Positions 8,323 to 18,726 of a DNA stretch of 64,000 bases are shown piece after piece. Source of the DNA: an uncultured Erysipelotrichaceae bacterium (lineage in GTDB: Bacteria; Bacillota_I; Bacilli_A; RFN20; CAG-826). The notes under the pieces were generated by a model. The model was not told the DNA's origin. It did no database searches and saw only the letters and a program-made list of their open reading frames with translations. The first letter of the stretch is position 1; the number at the start of each line of letters is the position of its first letter. The translations under genes were made by a program, and so were the position numbers. The stretch lies in the NCBI GenBank assembly GCA_902800905.1, contig CADCGC010000001.1:151758-215757 (forward strand), written 5' to 3'.

Positions 8323-9531
8323 TTAATCTCTTCTTAATAAATCCCTTGTATAAACTTTATTCTTGACATCATCTAATGATGCATCATATCTATTAGCGAT
8401 AATCACATCAGACATCTTCTTAAATTCATTAAAGTCTCTAATTACTTTACAATTAAAGAATTCTTCATCTTTAAGAGTTGGTTCATATATAACTATCTTT
8501 ACAGCCTTTGCTTGTAATCTTTTCATAACACCTTGAATAGATGATTGTCTGAAGTTATCACTACCGGATTTCATAGTAAGTCTAAATATACCAACAGTAA
8601 CATCATCATGACCATCATTTCTATATCCTGCTAGTTTTAGGACTTGATCACAAATAAACTGTTTTCTTGTTCTATTTGATTCCACTATCGCGGAAATAAG
8701 ATTTTCTGGTACATCCTCAAAATTTGCTCTTAACTCTTTAGTATCTTTTGGCAAACAATATCCACCATAACCAAAAGATGGATTGTTATAGAAATCGCCA
8801 ATACGTGGATCGCCACATACACCTTTAATGATATCTAATGTATCTAATCCTTTTGTTTGAGCAAAAGTATCTAATTCATTGAAATATGCAACTCTAAGAG
8901 CAAGGTAAGTATTAGCGAATAATTTAACAGCTTCTGCTTCAGTGCATCCTAAGATATGCACGTCGATATTTTCTTTAATCGCACCTTGTTGTAATAATTC
9001 AGCAAATTCTTTTGCTTTAGATAAGTAAGGTTCTTTTTTCTCTGGAACACCCACCACAATACGCGATGGATATAAATTGTCAAATAAGGCTTTTCCTTCT
9101 CTTAAGAATTCAGGAGAAAAAAGAATCTTGTCATATTTATGTTTTTCTCTTGCTTGTTTAGTAAAACCAACGCCCACTGTTGATTTAACAATAATCCAGG
9201 CATTAGGATTAACTCTCTTAACTTGTTCAATAACTGATTCAACGCTAGAAGTATCAAACTTGTTAGTAACACTATCATAGTTGGTTGGAGTAGCAATAAT
9301 AACTATATCTGAATCTTTATATGCAGAATCTCCATCTAATGTCGCTACTAAATCTAATTTTTTATTCACCAAATATTCTTCAATTTCTTTATCTACAATT
9401 GGAGATTTTTTATTGTTAATTAAATCAACCTTAGACGCTACTACGTCTACGGCATATACTTTGTTATTTTGCGATAAAATTATCGCATTTGATAATCCAA
9501 CATATCCTGTGCCTGCTACCGAAATAATCAT
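8323..9531 (-). CDS. ugd: UDP-glucose 6-dehydrogenase
   Basis: This 402-residue enzyme of the UDP-Glc/GDP-Man dehydrogenase family oxidises UDP-glucose to UDP-glucuronate with 2 NAD+. It has the Rossmann start [13 protein letters not shown], the [12 protein letters not shown] motif, [15 protein letters not shown] and the catalytic-cysteine segment [14 protein letters not shown]. The C-terminal domain has the usual [18 protein letters not shown]. The length is typical of the short bacterial form. It supplies UDP-GlcA to the adjacent 4-epimerase and probably to the polymer that the C5-epimerase-like protein could act on. Confidence 0.93.
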   Translation of the reverse strand: MIISVAGTGYVGLSNAIILSQNNKVYAVDVVASKVDLINNKKSPIVDKEIEEYLVNKKLDLVATLDGDSAYKDSDIVIIATPTNYDSVTNKFDTSSVESVIEQVKRVNPNAWIIVKSTVGVGFTKQAREKHKYDKILFSPEFLREGKALFDNLYPSRIVVGVPEKKEPYLSKAKEFAELLQQGAIKENIDVHILGCTEAEAVKLFANTYLALRVAYFNELDTFAQTKGLDTLDIIKGVCGDPRIGDFYNNPSFGYGGYCLPKDTKELRANFEDVPENLISAIVESNRTRKQFICDQVLKLAGYRNDGHDDVTVGIFRLTMKSGSDNFRQSSIQGVMKRLQAKAVKIVIYEPTLKDEEFFNCKVIRDFNEFKKMSDVIIANRYDASLDDVKNKVYTRDLLRRD

Positions 9532-9567
9532 AAATTAATACCTCCACAAAAAATAATCAAATCTACT

Positions 9568-12525
9568 TTAATCAAAATATATATTTGAGTCATATACCGA
9601 AACATTAGTGCCTTTAAATGTGTTGTTAATCCTTTGAATTAGTTCTTTTTTATCAACATTCTTTTTAAGAATAACTTGTAAAAAGCCTCCTCCACCAGCA
9701 CCAACAACCATTCTTCCACAAATCAAATCATCAATAGAATCAAATATCTGTTCAATTAAAATATTCGAGCTTCCTTTATCAATCATCTTTGATAAAGTCC
9801 AATGATTATCTAACAATTTGCCAAACAATGATATATCACCCAATACTAATGCATCTTTCATTTGAATAGCAATATTTTGAATTCTTTCCAAAGCATAAAG
9901 AGTATCTTCGTTATTTGTCAAATAATTAGAAATGACGCTTCTTAAAAGATTTCTTGCCAACCTTCTTTGACCAGTAGATATCAAAACAAGTCTATTGTTA
10001 AATTCATCAATCGTTTTTTTAGAAAGGGTTATTTTTTCAACAATAAGTTTTTGGACAAGTCCAGGTTTAGATGTAATTACTTTAATTCCTGGATAAAGAC
10101 CACCAATTTGGTCTTGCCATCCTCCGCCAGTGGACATTATTTGTTCGACACACAAAACAATTGATGAAATTTTGTCATTGCTTGCTTCGATGCCAAAAAA
10201 ATCAAAGACGGCCTTTACACAGCAAGCAGCGAGGATTGATGATGTTCCTAGCCCACTTCCTTTTGGAACATTTGACACTTCCGATTTCAAAATAAAACCA
10301 CCACCAACTCTCTTTAAAATTGCCGTAAGATTGCCACCTTTGATGGGAATGACACCCGTGGCAACTAAAACGGCTTTCGGCAGAGCAAATTCATCATATG
10401 GATTGCCGGTTGATTGCAGTGATTTAGTATCAGAAAATTCACAGTAAGATTTCATATCATCACTTTTGAAGATAATTTTTCTTTCACTGATTTTTTGAAT
10501 AGAAACGGAAACAGGCATCTCGTTTTTTAATAAAATAGAAGCATTTAATACAGTCCCTCCATGTTCATTACAATAAGGAGGTGTGTCGGACCATCCACCA
10601 CCAAAATTAATACGCAGTGGCATTTTGATTATGGTTTTCTCTTTGGAAATTCTTAATTCATCATTGTATGAGATGGTGCTTTTATAGGCATTAATAATGT
10701 TTTGATTGATAATTCTATAAGCTTGTCCAATATAATCAACATTATCATCAAGTAATTCATTTAAAAAATGATAAATTTTAGCTTGATCAATAAATGAAAT
10801 AGTTTCACTTTTTTCCTTCAACCACTCTTTTTGGTTTTTGGATAAATGCTTCTTGGTTTGAATTTTTTTGATTTCTATTGCTGAGCTCTTATTTTTAACA
10901 AGAGAATATAGGTTTTCCATCTTGATTATGTCGATTAACTTGTTGTTCCACTGGAAAATTGACTCACTATTTGATTTATTAAAACTACTGTTAAGAGATT
11001 CTCTTTTTTTAGAAATCCAAACATCAATATGGCCCTGTGAAATGAAAATATCGTAAAGATTAAGTGATTGATTTAATGCTTCATCAATAGTGTCACAAAC
11101 AGGATAAATATTCGCATTCCACAAAGACAAATCGTCATTAAAAACATTATCTGAATTAATATTTAATTCTTTCATTTTGTTAACAATGTCAATACCAAAT
11201 AATTTATTCTCTTTTGGGTTGTCGTTAATTCCAAAAATTCTGACTACAAACTTATTGTTGTCTAGTTTTAAACCATGCACAACAACATCGCTTGGAATCT
11301 TAACATTTTTAAGTTCTAAAAAAGATACAATGGAATTATTCCCAATGTTGACATTCTTATGAACATAAGATGATTCAATATAAACATTCTTGCCAGATAT
11401 TGTTGAATCTTCAACAACACTCAAATAAGAAGAAGAATTGTTTAAAAGGTTAGAGGAACATATGTTTTTATTCCAACCAAAGTATGAGTAATTATCTAGT
11501 TCAATTGTGTGTAATTCAAGCACTTCTTTGCTTGTTCCAAAATGAACAAATTTTGCTTGAGTAAACGATTCAAGTATTATTCGATATTTTCTTAACACAT
11601 TCCAAACCTTTGTCCTTGCATTAAGTAACTCGCTATTAATTGTTCCTTCTGGTTTTTCTTTATAAAATTGTTCTAATGTTGATTTTTCAGCTAACGGATA
11701 TAAGAAGTCGCCATAAAAAGATAGGCGAACTTTTTTATTTACTAATTCACTATATTTATTTTTATCATCGACCAAAGAATACAGGTCATTAAGAATGCAT
11801 GAGGAAAAGAATACAGCGCCTGTATCTATATTAATTCTTCCATTAGTATCGGAAGCATTTTGTTTTAAAAACTCATATGGTTGCTTATGCAAAAATGATG
11901 CAATCGGAGAATCTTCTTTACCAACAAAAACACCATGGCTTTCCCCTGTTTCTGGAGTTTCTTTAAAAGAAATTGCAGCAGCGTTTTGCTTTGGCTGGTA
12001 AAAATCAAGATTGTTAAATACCAGCAAAACATCTCCAGATAAAATAAGTGATCCTGATTTGATTTTTGTTGGAATATAACTTACCGACATCAACAATTCA
12101 TCAAATAAAGTTGATGGCTCTCCATCCATTAAAACGTGTGGCACGGGAGCAAACAATTTTCCAATAGCACTATATTGAGGTATTCTTTTAGAATCACCAC
12201 CACTATGGATAATTAGAATTCTTCTTTTATTAAAGTCACAGTTATACTTTTCTTTAAGGTCCTTTATTACAGATAAGGTGGCGCCGCCAGAGCCCACTCT
12301 TTCATCTAAATAATCAGGGACGACAATAAATTGCGTTTGTGATGGAAGGCGATTCCTCCTGCGTTCTATTTCTTTAAGGTATCTATTTGCCTGAGTTTTG
12401 TTTGATGCAGTTATACAAACAAAATCCCAACTTAAGGCGTTTTTATTTTTAATACATTGGTTATAATAGTCTACACAATCTAAATAATAAGTATTAAGAA
12501 ATGATGAAAACTTTTCCATAAACAT
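9568..12525 (-). CDS. fkp: Bifunctional L-fucokinase / GDP-L-fucose pyrophosphorylase
   Basis: This 985-residue fusion salvages free L-fucose to GDP-L-fucose. The N-terminal half is a nucleotidyltransferase (HSGGDSKRIPQYSAIGK, about 110-126; LILSGDVLLVF). The C-terminal half is a GHMP sugar kinase with PLRINFGGGWSDTPPYC, the ATP loop PKGSGLGTSSILAA and the late motif GAGGGGFLQV. Size and order match Fkp, best known from Bacteroides. Its ATG overlaps the stop of manC (TAATG), so the two are coupled. Met3 is an alternative start. Finding salvage Fkp among the de novo GDP-fucose genes is notable; the Bacteroides link suggests transfer but is not proven. Confidence 0.92.
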   Translation of the reverse strand: MFMEKFSSFLNTYYLDCVDYYNQCIKNKNALSWDFVCITASNKTQANRYLKEIERRRNRLPSQTQFIVVPDYLDERVGSGGATLSVIKDLKEKYNCDFNKRRILIIHSGGDSKRIPQYSAIGKLFAPVPHVLMDGEPSTLFDELLMSVSYIPTKIKSGSLILSGDVLLVFNNLDFYQPKQNAAAISFKETPETGESHGVFVGKEDSPIASFLHKQPYEFLKQNASDTNGRINIDTGAVFFSSCILNDLYSLVDDKNKYSELVNKKVRLSFYGDFLYPLAEKSTLEQFYKEKPEGTINSELLNARTKVWNVLRKYRIILESFTQAKFVHFGTSKEVLELHTIELDNYSYFGWNKNICSSNLLNNSSSYLSVVEDSTISGKNVYIESSYVHKNVNIGNNSIVSFLELKNVKIPSDVVVHGLKLDNNKFVVRIFGINDNPKENKLFGIDIVNKMKELNINSDNVFNDDLSLWNANIYPVCDTIDEALNQSLNLYDIFISQGHIDVWISKKRESLNSSFNKSNSESIFQWNNKLIDIIKMENLYSLVKNKSSAIEIKKIQTKKHLSKNQKEWLKEKSETISFIDQAKIYHFLNELLDDNVDYIGQAYRIINQNIINAYKSTISYNDELRISKEKTIIKMPLRINFGGGWSDTPPYCNEHGGTVLNASILLKNEMPVSVSIQKISERKIIFKSDDMKSYCEFSDTKSLQSTGNPYDEFALPKAVLVATGVIPIKGGNLTAILKRVGGGFILKSEVSNVPKGSGLGTSSILAACCVKAVFDFFGIEASNDKISSIVLCVEQIMSTGGGWQDQIGGLYPGIKVITSKPGLVQKLIVEKITLSKKTIDEFNNRLVLISTGQRRLARNLLRSVISNYLTNNEDTLYALERIQNIAIQMKDALVLGDISLFGKLLDNHWTLSKMIDKGSSNILIEQIFDSIDDLICGRMVVGAGGGGFLQVILKKNVDKKELIQRINNTFKGTNVSVYDSNIYFD

Positions 12526-13841
12526 TATTTCTCCAATTTATATTTTATTTTATCATAAATAGAAATATCTTTTCCTAATTGTATTTCAATTAGTTTTAAT
12601 TGAGTGTTTGCAATGATAGTATGCTTAACTCCTGCTTCTATTTCTATAACATCGCCAGGAAAAACCTTCCTTTCAATGGAATCCAAAACAGCAACCCCTT
12701 CTCCAGAAACAATTATCCATTTTTCATCTCTTTTTAAATGAGAGTGGTAATTCATAGAATGCCCTGGGTTAAGAACAACTTTTAACGTTAATGATTCATC
12801 TTCTATATTAACTATCTGATAACTGCCCCACGACCTTTCTGCAAACATTATTCTCTGATCAATACTATCTACATATGGTTTAATTTGAGACGAACATTCT
12901 TTACTGGTCACCAAAATACCTTCTGGCGAAGAAGCAACAATAACATCTTTCAACCCTATGGCCAAAACAGGGATTGATAATTCATTAATAACACGGGTAT
13001 CCTCACACGAATCACTAATTAATCCATTTCCTATAATTTCCTCATTGATAACATCAACAAGAGAAGACCAAGTTCCTATATCCTTCCATTTACCAGTATA
13101 TTTTAAAACAATTGGACTTTTCTCTTTTTCAACAAACGCATAATCAAAACTAATTTTATTCACTTCATTAAAAATAGAAAAAAGGTGTTTATAATTGCTG
13201 AAGCCTATTTCTCTTTTGGCTTTATTTAAAAAATAGCCAATTTTAAAAGCAAAAACTCCGCCATTCCAAAGAGCACCTTTTCCGATTAATTTTGATGCAT
13301 AATCAAGCGATGGTTTTTCTTTAAATTCAACAACTTCACTGATTGTTTCTTTTGTTTTAGGAACAATGTAACCGTATTTTTCGCTAGGATACGCAGGCAC
13401 TAACCCCATCAACGCGAGATTGCTTTTATTTTCGTTTATCAATTTACATAGTTTTAAACAGTCGCAAAAATAATCATCATCAACAAATGAATCGATTGGA
13501 CATACTATCACTGGTTCCTCTAAGCCAATCCCACAAGCATCAACCAAAAAAGAACACGCTAATGCAATTGCTGGAAATGTGTCTCTTTTATAAGGCTCTA
13601 TCGAAACTTTTACACCATCTCCAAGTTGATTGTTAATAATAGCTAATTGACTTTTCGATGTTGCTATAACAATATTAGCTTTTTCGTCAGCTTGTTTGAT
13701 TTGGCGATAAACTCTTTGAACCATTGATTCATAGGTACCATCATTTTTCCGCAAAAACTTTATGAACTGTTTTGATCTAATATCGTTAGATAAAGGCCAT
13801 AGTCTCTTTCCGGATCCTCCAGACAAAAGTATGATGTTCAT
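12525..13841 (-). CDS. manC: Mannose-1-phosphate guanylyltransferase, ManC type with cupin domain
   Basis: This 438-residue enzyme makes GDP-mannose from mannose-1-P and GTP. The N-terminus has LLSGGSGKRLWPLSNDIRSK (the pyrophosphorylase signature) and the middle has FKEKPSLDYASKLIGKG and WNGGVFAFK. The C-terminus has a cupin of the type II phosphomannose isomerase sort (LNPGHSMNYHSHLKRDEKW, then EAGVKHTIIA). It is somewhat shorter than the usual 460-480 residues, so isomerase activity is uncertain. It overlaps fcl upstream by 4 bases and fkp downstream by 1 base, placing it firmly in the GDP-fucose block. Confidence 0.9.
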   Translation of the reverse strand: MNIILLSGGSGKRLWPLSNDIRSKQFIKFLRKNDGTYESMVQRVYRQIKQADEKANIVIATSKSQLAIINNQLGDGVKVSIEPYKRDTFPAIALACSFLVDACGIGLEEPVIVCPIDSFVDDDYFCDCLKLCKLINENKSNLALMGLVPAYPSEKYGYIVPKTKETISEVVEFKEKPSLDYASKLIGKGALWNGGVFAFKIGYFLNKAKREIGFSNYKHLFSIFNEVNKISFDYAFVEKEKSPIVLKYTGKWKDIGTWSSLVDVINEEIIGNGLISDSCEDTRVINELSIPVLAIGLKDVIVASSPEGILVTSKECSSQIKPYVDSIDQRIMFAERSWGSYQIVNIEDESLTLKVVLNPGHSMNYHSHLKRDEKWIIVSGEGVAVLDSIERKVFPGDVIEIEAGVKHTIIANTQLKLIEIQLGKDISIYDKIKYKLEK

Positions 13842-14779
13842 CTATTGGCCCTCATTGGGTTAGTTAAAAAGTCTTGATAGGCCTTTATAATTCCATCTCG
13901 CAAGGTGGTTTTATGTGTCCAACCCATTTTTTTAATTTTGGAAATATCAAGCAATTTCCTCGGTGTTCCGTTTGGCTTGCTATTATCCCAAACGATTTGC
14001 CCTTTATATTCAACTATCTCAGCAATCAAATTAGCTAAATCTTTTATGCTTATTTCTTCACCTGTTCCTGCATTTACGGTTTCGTTTCCTGAATAATTAT
14101 TCATTAAAAAAACACACAAATTAGCCAAGTCATCAACATACATAAATTCTCTAAGTGGTGAGCCATCTCCCCAACACAAAACACTTGCTTGATTATTAAT
14201 TTTAGCTTCGTGAAATTTCCTTATTAAAGATGGTAAAACATGTGAATGAGTAGGATGGTAATTGTCGTTTGGACCATATAAATTAGTTGGCATGACAGAG
14301 ATATAATCTGTCCCATATTGTCTATTTAGATATTCACAATATTTTAAACCACTTATCTTCGCTAAAGCATATGCTTCATTGGTTTGTTCTAAACTACTTG
14401 TTAGAAGACAGTTTTCTTTCATTGGCTGAGGAGCAAGTTTTGGATAAATGCAAGACGATCCTAAAAACAAAAGTTTTTTACAATTGTTTTTCCAAGCGGC
14501 GTGAATAACATTCATTTCCATAATCATATTATCGTACATAAAATCAGCTGGATGGTCGTTGTTAGCAACAATACCACCAACTTTTGCAGCCGCAAGAAAA
14601 ACGTAATCAGGAGCTTCAACAGCAAAAAAATCATCCACTAGTTGTTGATTTCTTAAATCTAATTCTTTAGATGTTCTTGTAACAATATTGTTATAGCCTT
14701 GTTGTCTTAATTCTCTAACAATGGCAGACCCGACCATACCTCTATGGCCAGCTACATATATTTTTGCTTCTTTTTCCAT
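13838..14779 (-). CDS. fcl: GDP-L-fucose synthase
   Basis: This 313-residue short-chain dehydrogenase/epimerase-reductase converts GDP-4-keto-6-deoxymannose to GDP-L-fucose with NADPH. It has VAGHRGMVGSAIVREL at the N-terminus, FLAAAKVGGIVANN, the family hallmark LFLGSSCIYPKLAPQPMKE and a YALAKISG catalytic YxxxK. The length is typical of WcaG/Fcl. It lies 2 bases after gmd and overlaps manC, so the de novo pathway enzymes are translated together. Confidence 0.95.
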   Translation of the reverse strand: MEKEAKIYVAGHRGMVGSAIVRELRQQGYNNIVTRTSKELDLRNQQLVDDFFAVEAPDYVFLAAAKVGGIVANNDHPADFMYDNMIMEMNVIHAAWKNNCKKLLFLGSSCIYPKLAPQPMKENCLLTSSLEQTNEAYALAKISGLKYCEYLNRQYGTDYISVMPTNLYGPNDNYHPTHSHVLPSLIRKFHEAKINNQASVLCWGDGSPLREFMYVDDLANLCVFLMNNYSGNETVNAGTGEEISIKDLANLIAEIVEYKGQIVWDNSKPNGTPRKLLDISKIKKMGWTHKTTLRDGIIKAYQDFLTNPMRANR

Positions 14780-14781
14780 AT

Positions 14782-15816
14782 TTATTGATTTTTCTTTTCT
14801 AATTTTGCCAATTGCCTATCGTGTTTTGACATTATTTTAACTAACTCTAAATAAGATGTTTTATTTGGATTCCATCCCAAAACAGTTTTTGCTTTGGTTG
14901 GATCTCCTAATAAATTATCAACATCAGTTGGTCTAAACCATTTAGGATTGACTTTAACGACAATTTTACCAGTAGCAACATCTATTCCTTTTTCATCGAG
15001 TCCATGGCCTTCCCATTTAATATTGATACCATTATATTCAAAAACTCTTTCTATAAAATCCCTAACTGTGTGTTGAATACCAGTAGCAATGACAAAATCA
15101 TCGGGTTTATCTTGCTGAAGCATCAACCACATGCATTCCACATAGTCTTTAGCGTATCCCCAATCTCTTAATGAATCTAGGTTACCAATTTCTAAACAAT
15201 CTTGAAGCCCTTCAGCAATGCGACCTGCAGCTAAAGTAATTTTTCGCGTAACAAACGTTTCCCCTCTTCTTTCTGATTCATGGTTAAAAAGGATTCCGTT
15301 AACACAAAACATATCATAAGCTTCGCGATATTCTTTAATAATCCAAAAAGCATATTGTTTGGCCACAGCATAAGGAGAATATGGGTAAAACGGGGTAGTC
15401 TCTTTCTGAGGTATTTCCTGAATTTTTCCAAATAGTTCGGATGTCGAAGCTTGATATATTTTGGTTTTCTTTTCAAGATTTAATATACGAACCGCCTCAA
15501 GAATACGCAAAACGCCAATGGCATCAACTTCCCCAGAATATTCCGGAACATCAAACGACACTTGAACGTGTGATTGAGCTGCAAGATTATATATTTCATC
15601 TGGTTGAACTTCTTTAATAATTCTTATCAATGAAGTGGAATCTGTTAAATCACCATCATGAAGATTTATTTTATCTAAGATGTGCTTAATTCTTCCTGTA
15701 TTAGAAACAGATGACCTTCTAACTATGCCGTGAACAATGTATCCTTTTTCTAATAATAGTTCAGCCAAGTAAGATCCATCTTGACCTGTAATGCCTGTAA
15801 TTAATGCTTTCTTCAT
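14782..15816 (-). CDS. gmd: GDP-mannose 4,6-dehydratase
   Basis: This 344-residue NADP-dependent dehydratase catalyses the first committed step from GDP-mannose to GDP-fucose. Visible motifs are [45 protein letters not shown], the [11 protein letters not shown] active site and [17 protein letters not shown]. It has the length expected for Gmd. A gap of about 130 bases separates it from the upstream fucosyltransferase, and an AAGAGGAA ribosome-binding site precedes its ATG, so it may start its own transcript. Confidence 0.96.
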   Translation of the reverse strand: MKKALITGITGQDGSYLAELLLEKGYIVHGIVRRSSVSNTGRIKHILDKINLHDGDLTDSTSLIRIIKEVQPDEIYNLAAQSHVQVSFDVPEYSGEVDAIGVLRILEAVRILNLEKKTKIYQASTSELFGKIQEIPQKETTPFYPYSPYAVAKQYAFWIIKEYREAYDMFCVNGILFNHESERRGETFVTRKITLAAGRIAEGLQDCLEIGNLDSLRDWGYAKDYVECMWLMLQQDKPDDFVIATGIQHTVRDFIERVFEYNGINIKWEGHGLDEKGIDVATGKIVVKVNPKWFRPTDVDNLLGDPTKAKTVLGWNPNKTSYLELVKIMSKHDRQLAKLEKKNQ

Positions 15817-15840
15817 TTGCCATTCCTCTTATATTATTTT

Positions 15841-15862
15841 AAAATATCATAGATTTGATATT
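15841..15862. promoter_or_regulatory. 22-bp palindrome in the leader of gmd
   Basis: AAATATCA at 15841-15848 and TGATATTT at 15855-15862 form a perfect inverted repeat with a 6-base spacer, 25-46 bases before the gmd start and in the largest gap (133 bases) of the polysaccharide cluster. It could be an operator or an RNA hairpin. It is AT-only and could be chance in such AT-rich DNA. Confidence 0.35.
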
Positions 15863-15949
15863 TAAAAAACACTTAATAACTCCATATATCAAAAAAAACA
15901 AAAAAGCAATAAGTTGTTTTTACTAAATATATTAATAATTAATTTTGAA

Positions 15950-16855
15950 TCAATTTACAATAGAACCATCCCTATAAAACCTTATCCATTCAGGCGGACA
16001 AATGTCTATTTCTTTTCCATCTAAAAACCACTCGTTCGGACAAATAATTATTTTGTTTGGATTACGATTAAGAAACGCGCCCCACCAGTGAAATGTGCTG
16101 TTAACTATTATTGCATGTTTGCAATTCGACATTACAAACAATTCCTCTAAATCATCTGTTTGTTTATCGTTTTCGCGAAAAACAACTTTATAATTTCCAA
16201 AATCTAAATTGCTCCTACACCATTCAATGTCATTTGAAAATATATAAAAAACAGGTGAGTCGCATCTTTTCGCAATATAATTCATGGCATTCAAATAATA
16301 ATTATTAGAAAAAACACCATAATGATTCATTGCTTTTGTGGTCTTAACATAATCTCCTCTTCTAATTCCGACAAAAACAGAATTCTCGTTAGAAATCGAA
16401 TCAATAAATTCCAAATTTTTCTTGCTTATTGGTAATTTTGGTTTTATTTCATTCAGCAAAATGTTTTCGACCGAAAAAACGTGCCTCCAAGATTGCCAAT
16501 AACCATCGAAATAACTTATCGATTTTTTGAACTCTTTAATTTCAATATATTTTCTGTTTTTCTCAAAAAAATATTTTCTATTCAAAAGGTTTTCAATTGC
16601 GATTCCAAATTTATATTTCAAAGAGGTCGGGTTAGAATTATGTGGAAACAAACATACTTTTTTAACATCATTTAAGTTCGCTTCTTTCAAAGAAATATTC
16701 AAATCTTTAAGCCTGGGCTTTTGCGTTTTGGAATTGCTCTTATAACAGTAGTTAAAATCAAGTTTAACATCATTTCCTTTTGAAGCAAGGCACATAGCAA
16801 ACGAGTACTGGAAAAGTTGATTGCCAATTCCACCTTTAATTTTGACTATCTTCAT
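15950..16855 (-). CDS. GT11 family alpha-1,2-fucosyltransferase
   Basis: This 301-residue glycosyltransferase has the GT11 N-terminus KIKGGIGNQLFQYSFAMCL, the donor-binding HxRRGDY-like motif VGIRRGDYV (about 166-174) and the C-terminal NSTFHWWGAFLN, all typical of bacterial alpha-1,2-fucosyltransferases (FutC/WbsJ-like). It would transfer fucose from GDP-L-fucose, which the next four genes make, to a galactose-type acceptor in the repeat unit. An AAGGAGG ribosome-binding site precedes the ATG. The linkage and acceptor are inferred from family only. Confidence 0.9.
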   Translation of the reverse strand: MKIVKIKGGIGNQLFQYSFAMCLASKGNDVKLDFNYCYKSNSKTQKPRLKDLNISLKEANLNDVKKVCLFPHNSNPTSLKYKFGIAIENLLNRKYFFEKNRKYIEIKEFKKSISYFDGYWQSWRHVFSVENILLNEIKPKLPISKKNLEFIDSISNENSVFVGIRRGDYVKTTKAMNHYGVFSNNYYLNAMNYIAKRCDSPVFYIFSNDIEWCRSNLDFGNYKVVFRENDKQTDDLEELFVMSNCKHAIIVNSTFHWWGAFLNRNPNKIIICPNEWFLDGKEIDICPPEWIRFYRDGSIVN

Positions 16856-16873
16856 ATAAGCATTACCTCCTTG

Positions 16874-17959
16874 TTATTCATTACTAAAAATGCTTAAAAA
16901 GAGATTACGATTATACTCATACGTAAAACGTTTCCCGTTTTTTAAAGCGCCTGTTTTCAGTTGAGATAGTTTTTCTTTGTCGCTTATCAATAGTTTTATA
17001 TCGTTTGTCAATTCTGGCACATCTCCAACTCTATAAATTATAGAGTCAACACCATCTTTGAGCAGTTCACTGGATTGAACAAAGTTAGAAGAAATAATTG
17101 GCAAGCCAACCAATAATGCCTCAACAATTGTTCCAGGGACTCCTTCCGGATAATGTGTTGTAAAGCACATAAAATCATATTGGCTAAGCAATTCTAAAGA
17201 ATTGTTTTGATCTACTTGCCCTAAATATTTGACATTATTCATTTTTTTGAGAAGAGAATTAAAAGAATCCATCTCTTTTTTTGTTAATTGATTCATACCG
17301 TATATATCTAAAAAAACATTTTTGTCATGAATAAAGCACATGGCATTAAGCAAATCAAAAATACCCTTTTTCTTCTCGACTCTAGCAAAATAAACAATCT
17401 TTGTAGTTTTTTTGTGAGTAGTTGATATATGTTCACTACTATTTGAAACATCTTTAAAGTTGGTAAGTGTTATGCAGTTGTTTAACTCAAATAACTTTTC
17501 ATAACATCGAGAAATAATATCTGTTTCAGGAAGAATAACATCTATTTTTTTAAGGTGTTTCTCCATTCTTTTATCCTTATAGCCATCAAATTGATGAAGA
17601 ACAAAAAAATCATAAGGCTTTTTTATCTTTTTTCTAATAATCACACCATTCCCAATTTGTGAATAAATAAATTTTTTCTTATTTTTCCTATTAAGGAAAT
17701 TTATATACGGAATCAGCGTTCTAGATCCTTTTTGTGCTGCCATTAGCAAAATAAAATCACATTTTTTGATATTTCTTTTAATATCCATTAATATTGAAAC
17801 TATATGTTTTTTCCACCCATCAAGATCGATAAGAGTTACATCAAATCCCTCTTTTTTTAAGATGTTAAAATATAATCTAGTTTTTCCTCTTTGACCATCA
17901 AAAATTGGCTTCCAGTGGCCGTTGTTCCCTATAAGCAACACTTTTTTTCCTTTGCCCAT
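16874..17959 (-). CDS. GT4 family glycosyltransferase
   Basis: This 361-residue GT-B fold transferase has a C-terminal half with YFARVEKKKGIFDLL, LLSQYDFMCFTTHYPEG and VEALLVGLPIISSN. These are the E-x7-E-like donor-binding region and the GT4 scaffold seen in capsule glycosyltransferases. It lies in a tight run of same-strand genes (6 and 18 bases from its neighbours). Donor and acceptor cannot be read from sequence. Confidence 0.85.
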   Translation of the reverse strand: MGKGKKVLLIGNNGHWKPIFDGQRGKTRLYFNILKKEGFDVTLIDLDGWKKHIVSILMDIKRNIKKCDFILLMAAQKGSRTLIPYINFLNRKNKKKFIYSQIGNGVIIRKKIKKPYDFFVLHQFDGYKDKRMEKHLKKIDVILPETDIISRCYEKLFELNNCITLTNFKDVSNSSEHISTTHKKTTKIVYFARVEKKKGIFDLLNAMCFIHDKNVFLDIYGMNQLTKKEMDSFNSLLKKMNNVKYLGQVDQNNSLELLSQYDFMCFTTHYPEGVPGTIVEALLVGLPIISSNFVQSSELLKDGVDSIIYRVGDVPELTNDIKLLISDKEKLSQLKTGALKNGKRFTYEYNRNLFLSIFSNE

Positions 17960-17964
17960 AACAG

Positions 17965-18723
17965 CTAATCCTTTTTTGAGCGATATTTAATTGACTTCAC
18001 TATGTAAAAAAAAGCATTTCTTATGGAAAGAATGGACGAGAACAAAAAATTATAACCATAAAGTTTTTGAAACAAAATCCTGTGGTATTTTAATAGTTTG
18101 ATTTTGCTCCCAGATGAGATTCCATTGTTTTTCCTATAATAGGCCAAAGTTTCATTTAGTAAATAACAGTCAACTCTTTCTGACAATTTTAGCCAAAGTG
18201 CGTAATCATTTCTTTTATATATATCAAAAGGAATTTGCAAGTCTGGAAATACCTCTTTTTTGTACATTACTGTCAAGCAACCAACATAATCGATTCTCAA
18301 AAAATCTTTGTGTTTTATTCTTTTAGGAGCGGTGATGCAGTAGCCATTAAGCACACCGTTTTCATCAATTTCTTCATAATTAGTGCACGAAAAAGAAATA
18401 TGGTTTTCCTCCATAAATGAGATTTGCTTTTTTAATTTATCTTTTTCCCATAAATCATCACCATCAACAAAAGCAATGTATTCTCCTTTGGCATTTTTTA
18501 ATGCAACATTTCTTGAAAAAGCAGCACCTTTGTTTACATCGTTCACAAAAATTCTTATTCTTTTATCATTAAATGATTTGACAATCTCAACGGTATTATC
18601 TGTTGAGCAATCATCAACGACCAAAACCTCAAAATCTTTATATGATTGTGACAAAATAGATTTTAATGTCTCAGCAATAAACTTTGAGCTATTAAATGTT
18701 GGGGTTACGATTGAAATTTTCAT
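17965..18723 (-). CDS. GT2 family glycosyltransferase
   Basis: This 252-residue GT-A transferase begins ISIVTPTFNSSKFIAETL and has VLVVDDCSTDNT (nucleotide contacts) and the metal-binding FVDGDDLW (DxD region, about 88-95). It ends in a basic tail rather than membrane spans, so it is a soluble or peripheral enzyme at the inner face of the membrane. Its gene sits 3 bases after the C5-epimerase-like gene and 5 bases before the GT4 gene. The sugar specificity is unknown. Confidence 0.87.
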   Translation of the reverse strand: MKISIVTPTFNSSKFIAETLKSILSQSYKDFEVLVVDDCSTDNTVEIVKSFNDKRIRIFVNDVNKGAAFSRNVALKNAKGEYIAFVDGDDLWEKDKLKKQISFMEENHISFSCTNYEEIDENGVLNGYCITAPKRIKHKDFLRIDYVGCLTVMYKKEVFPDLQIPFDIYKRNDYALWLKLSERVDCYLLNETLAYYRKNNGISSGSKIKLLKYHRILFQKLYGYNFLFSSILSIRNAFFYIVKSIKYRSKKD

Positions 18724-18726
18724 GAT

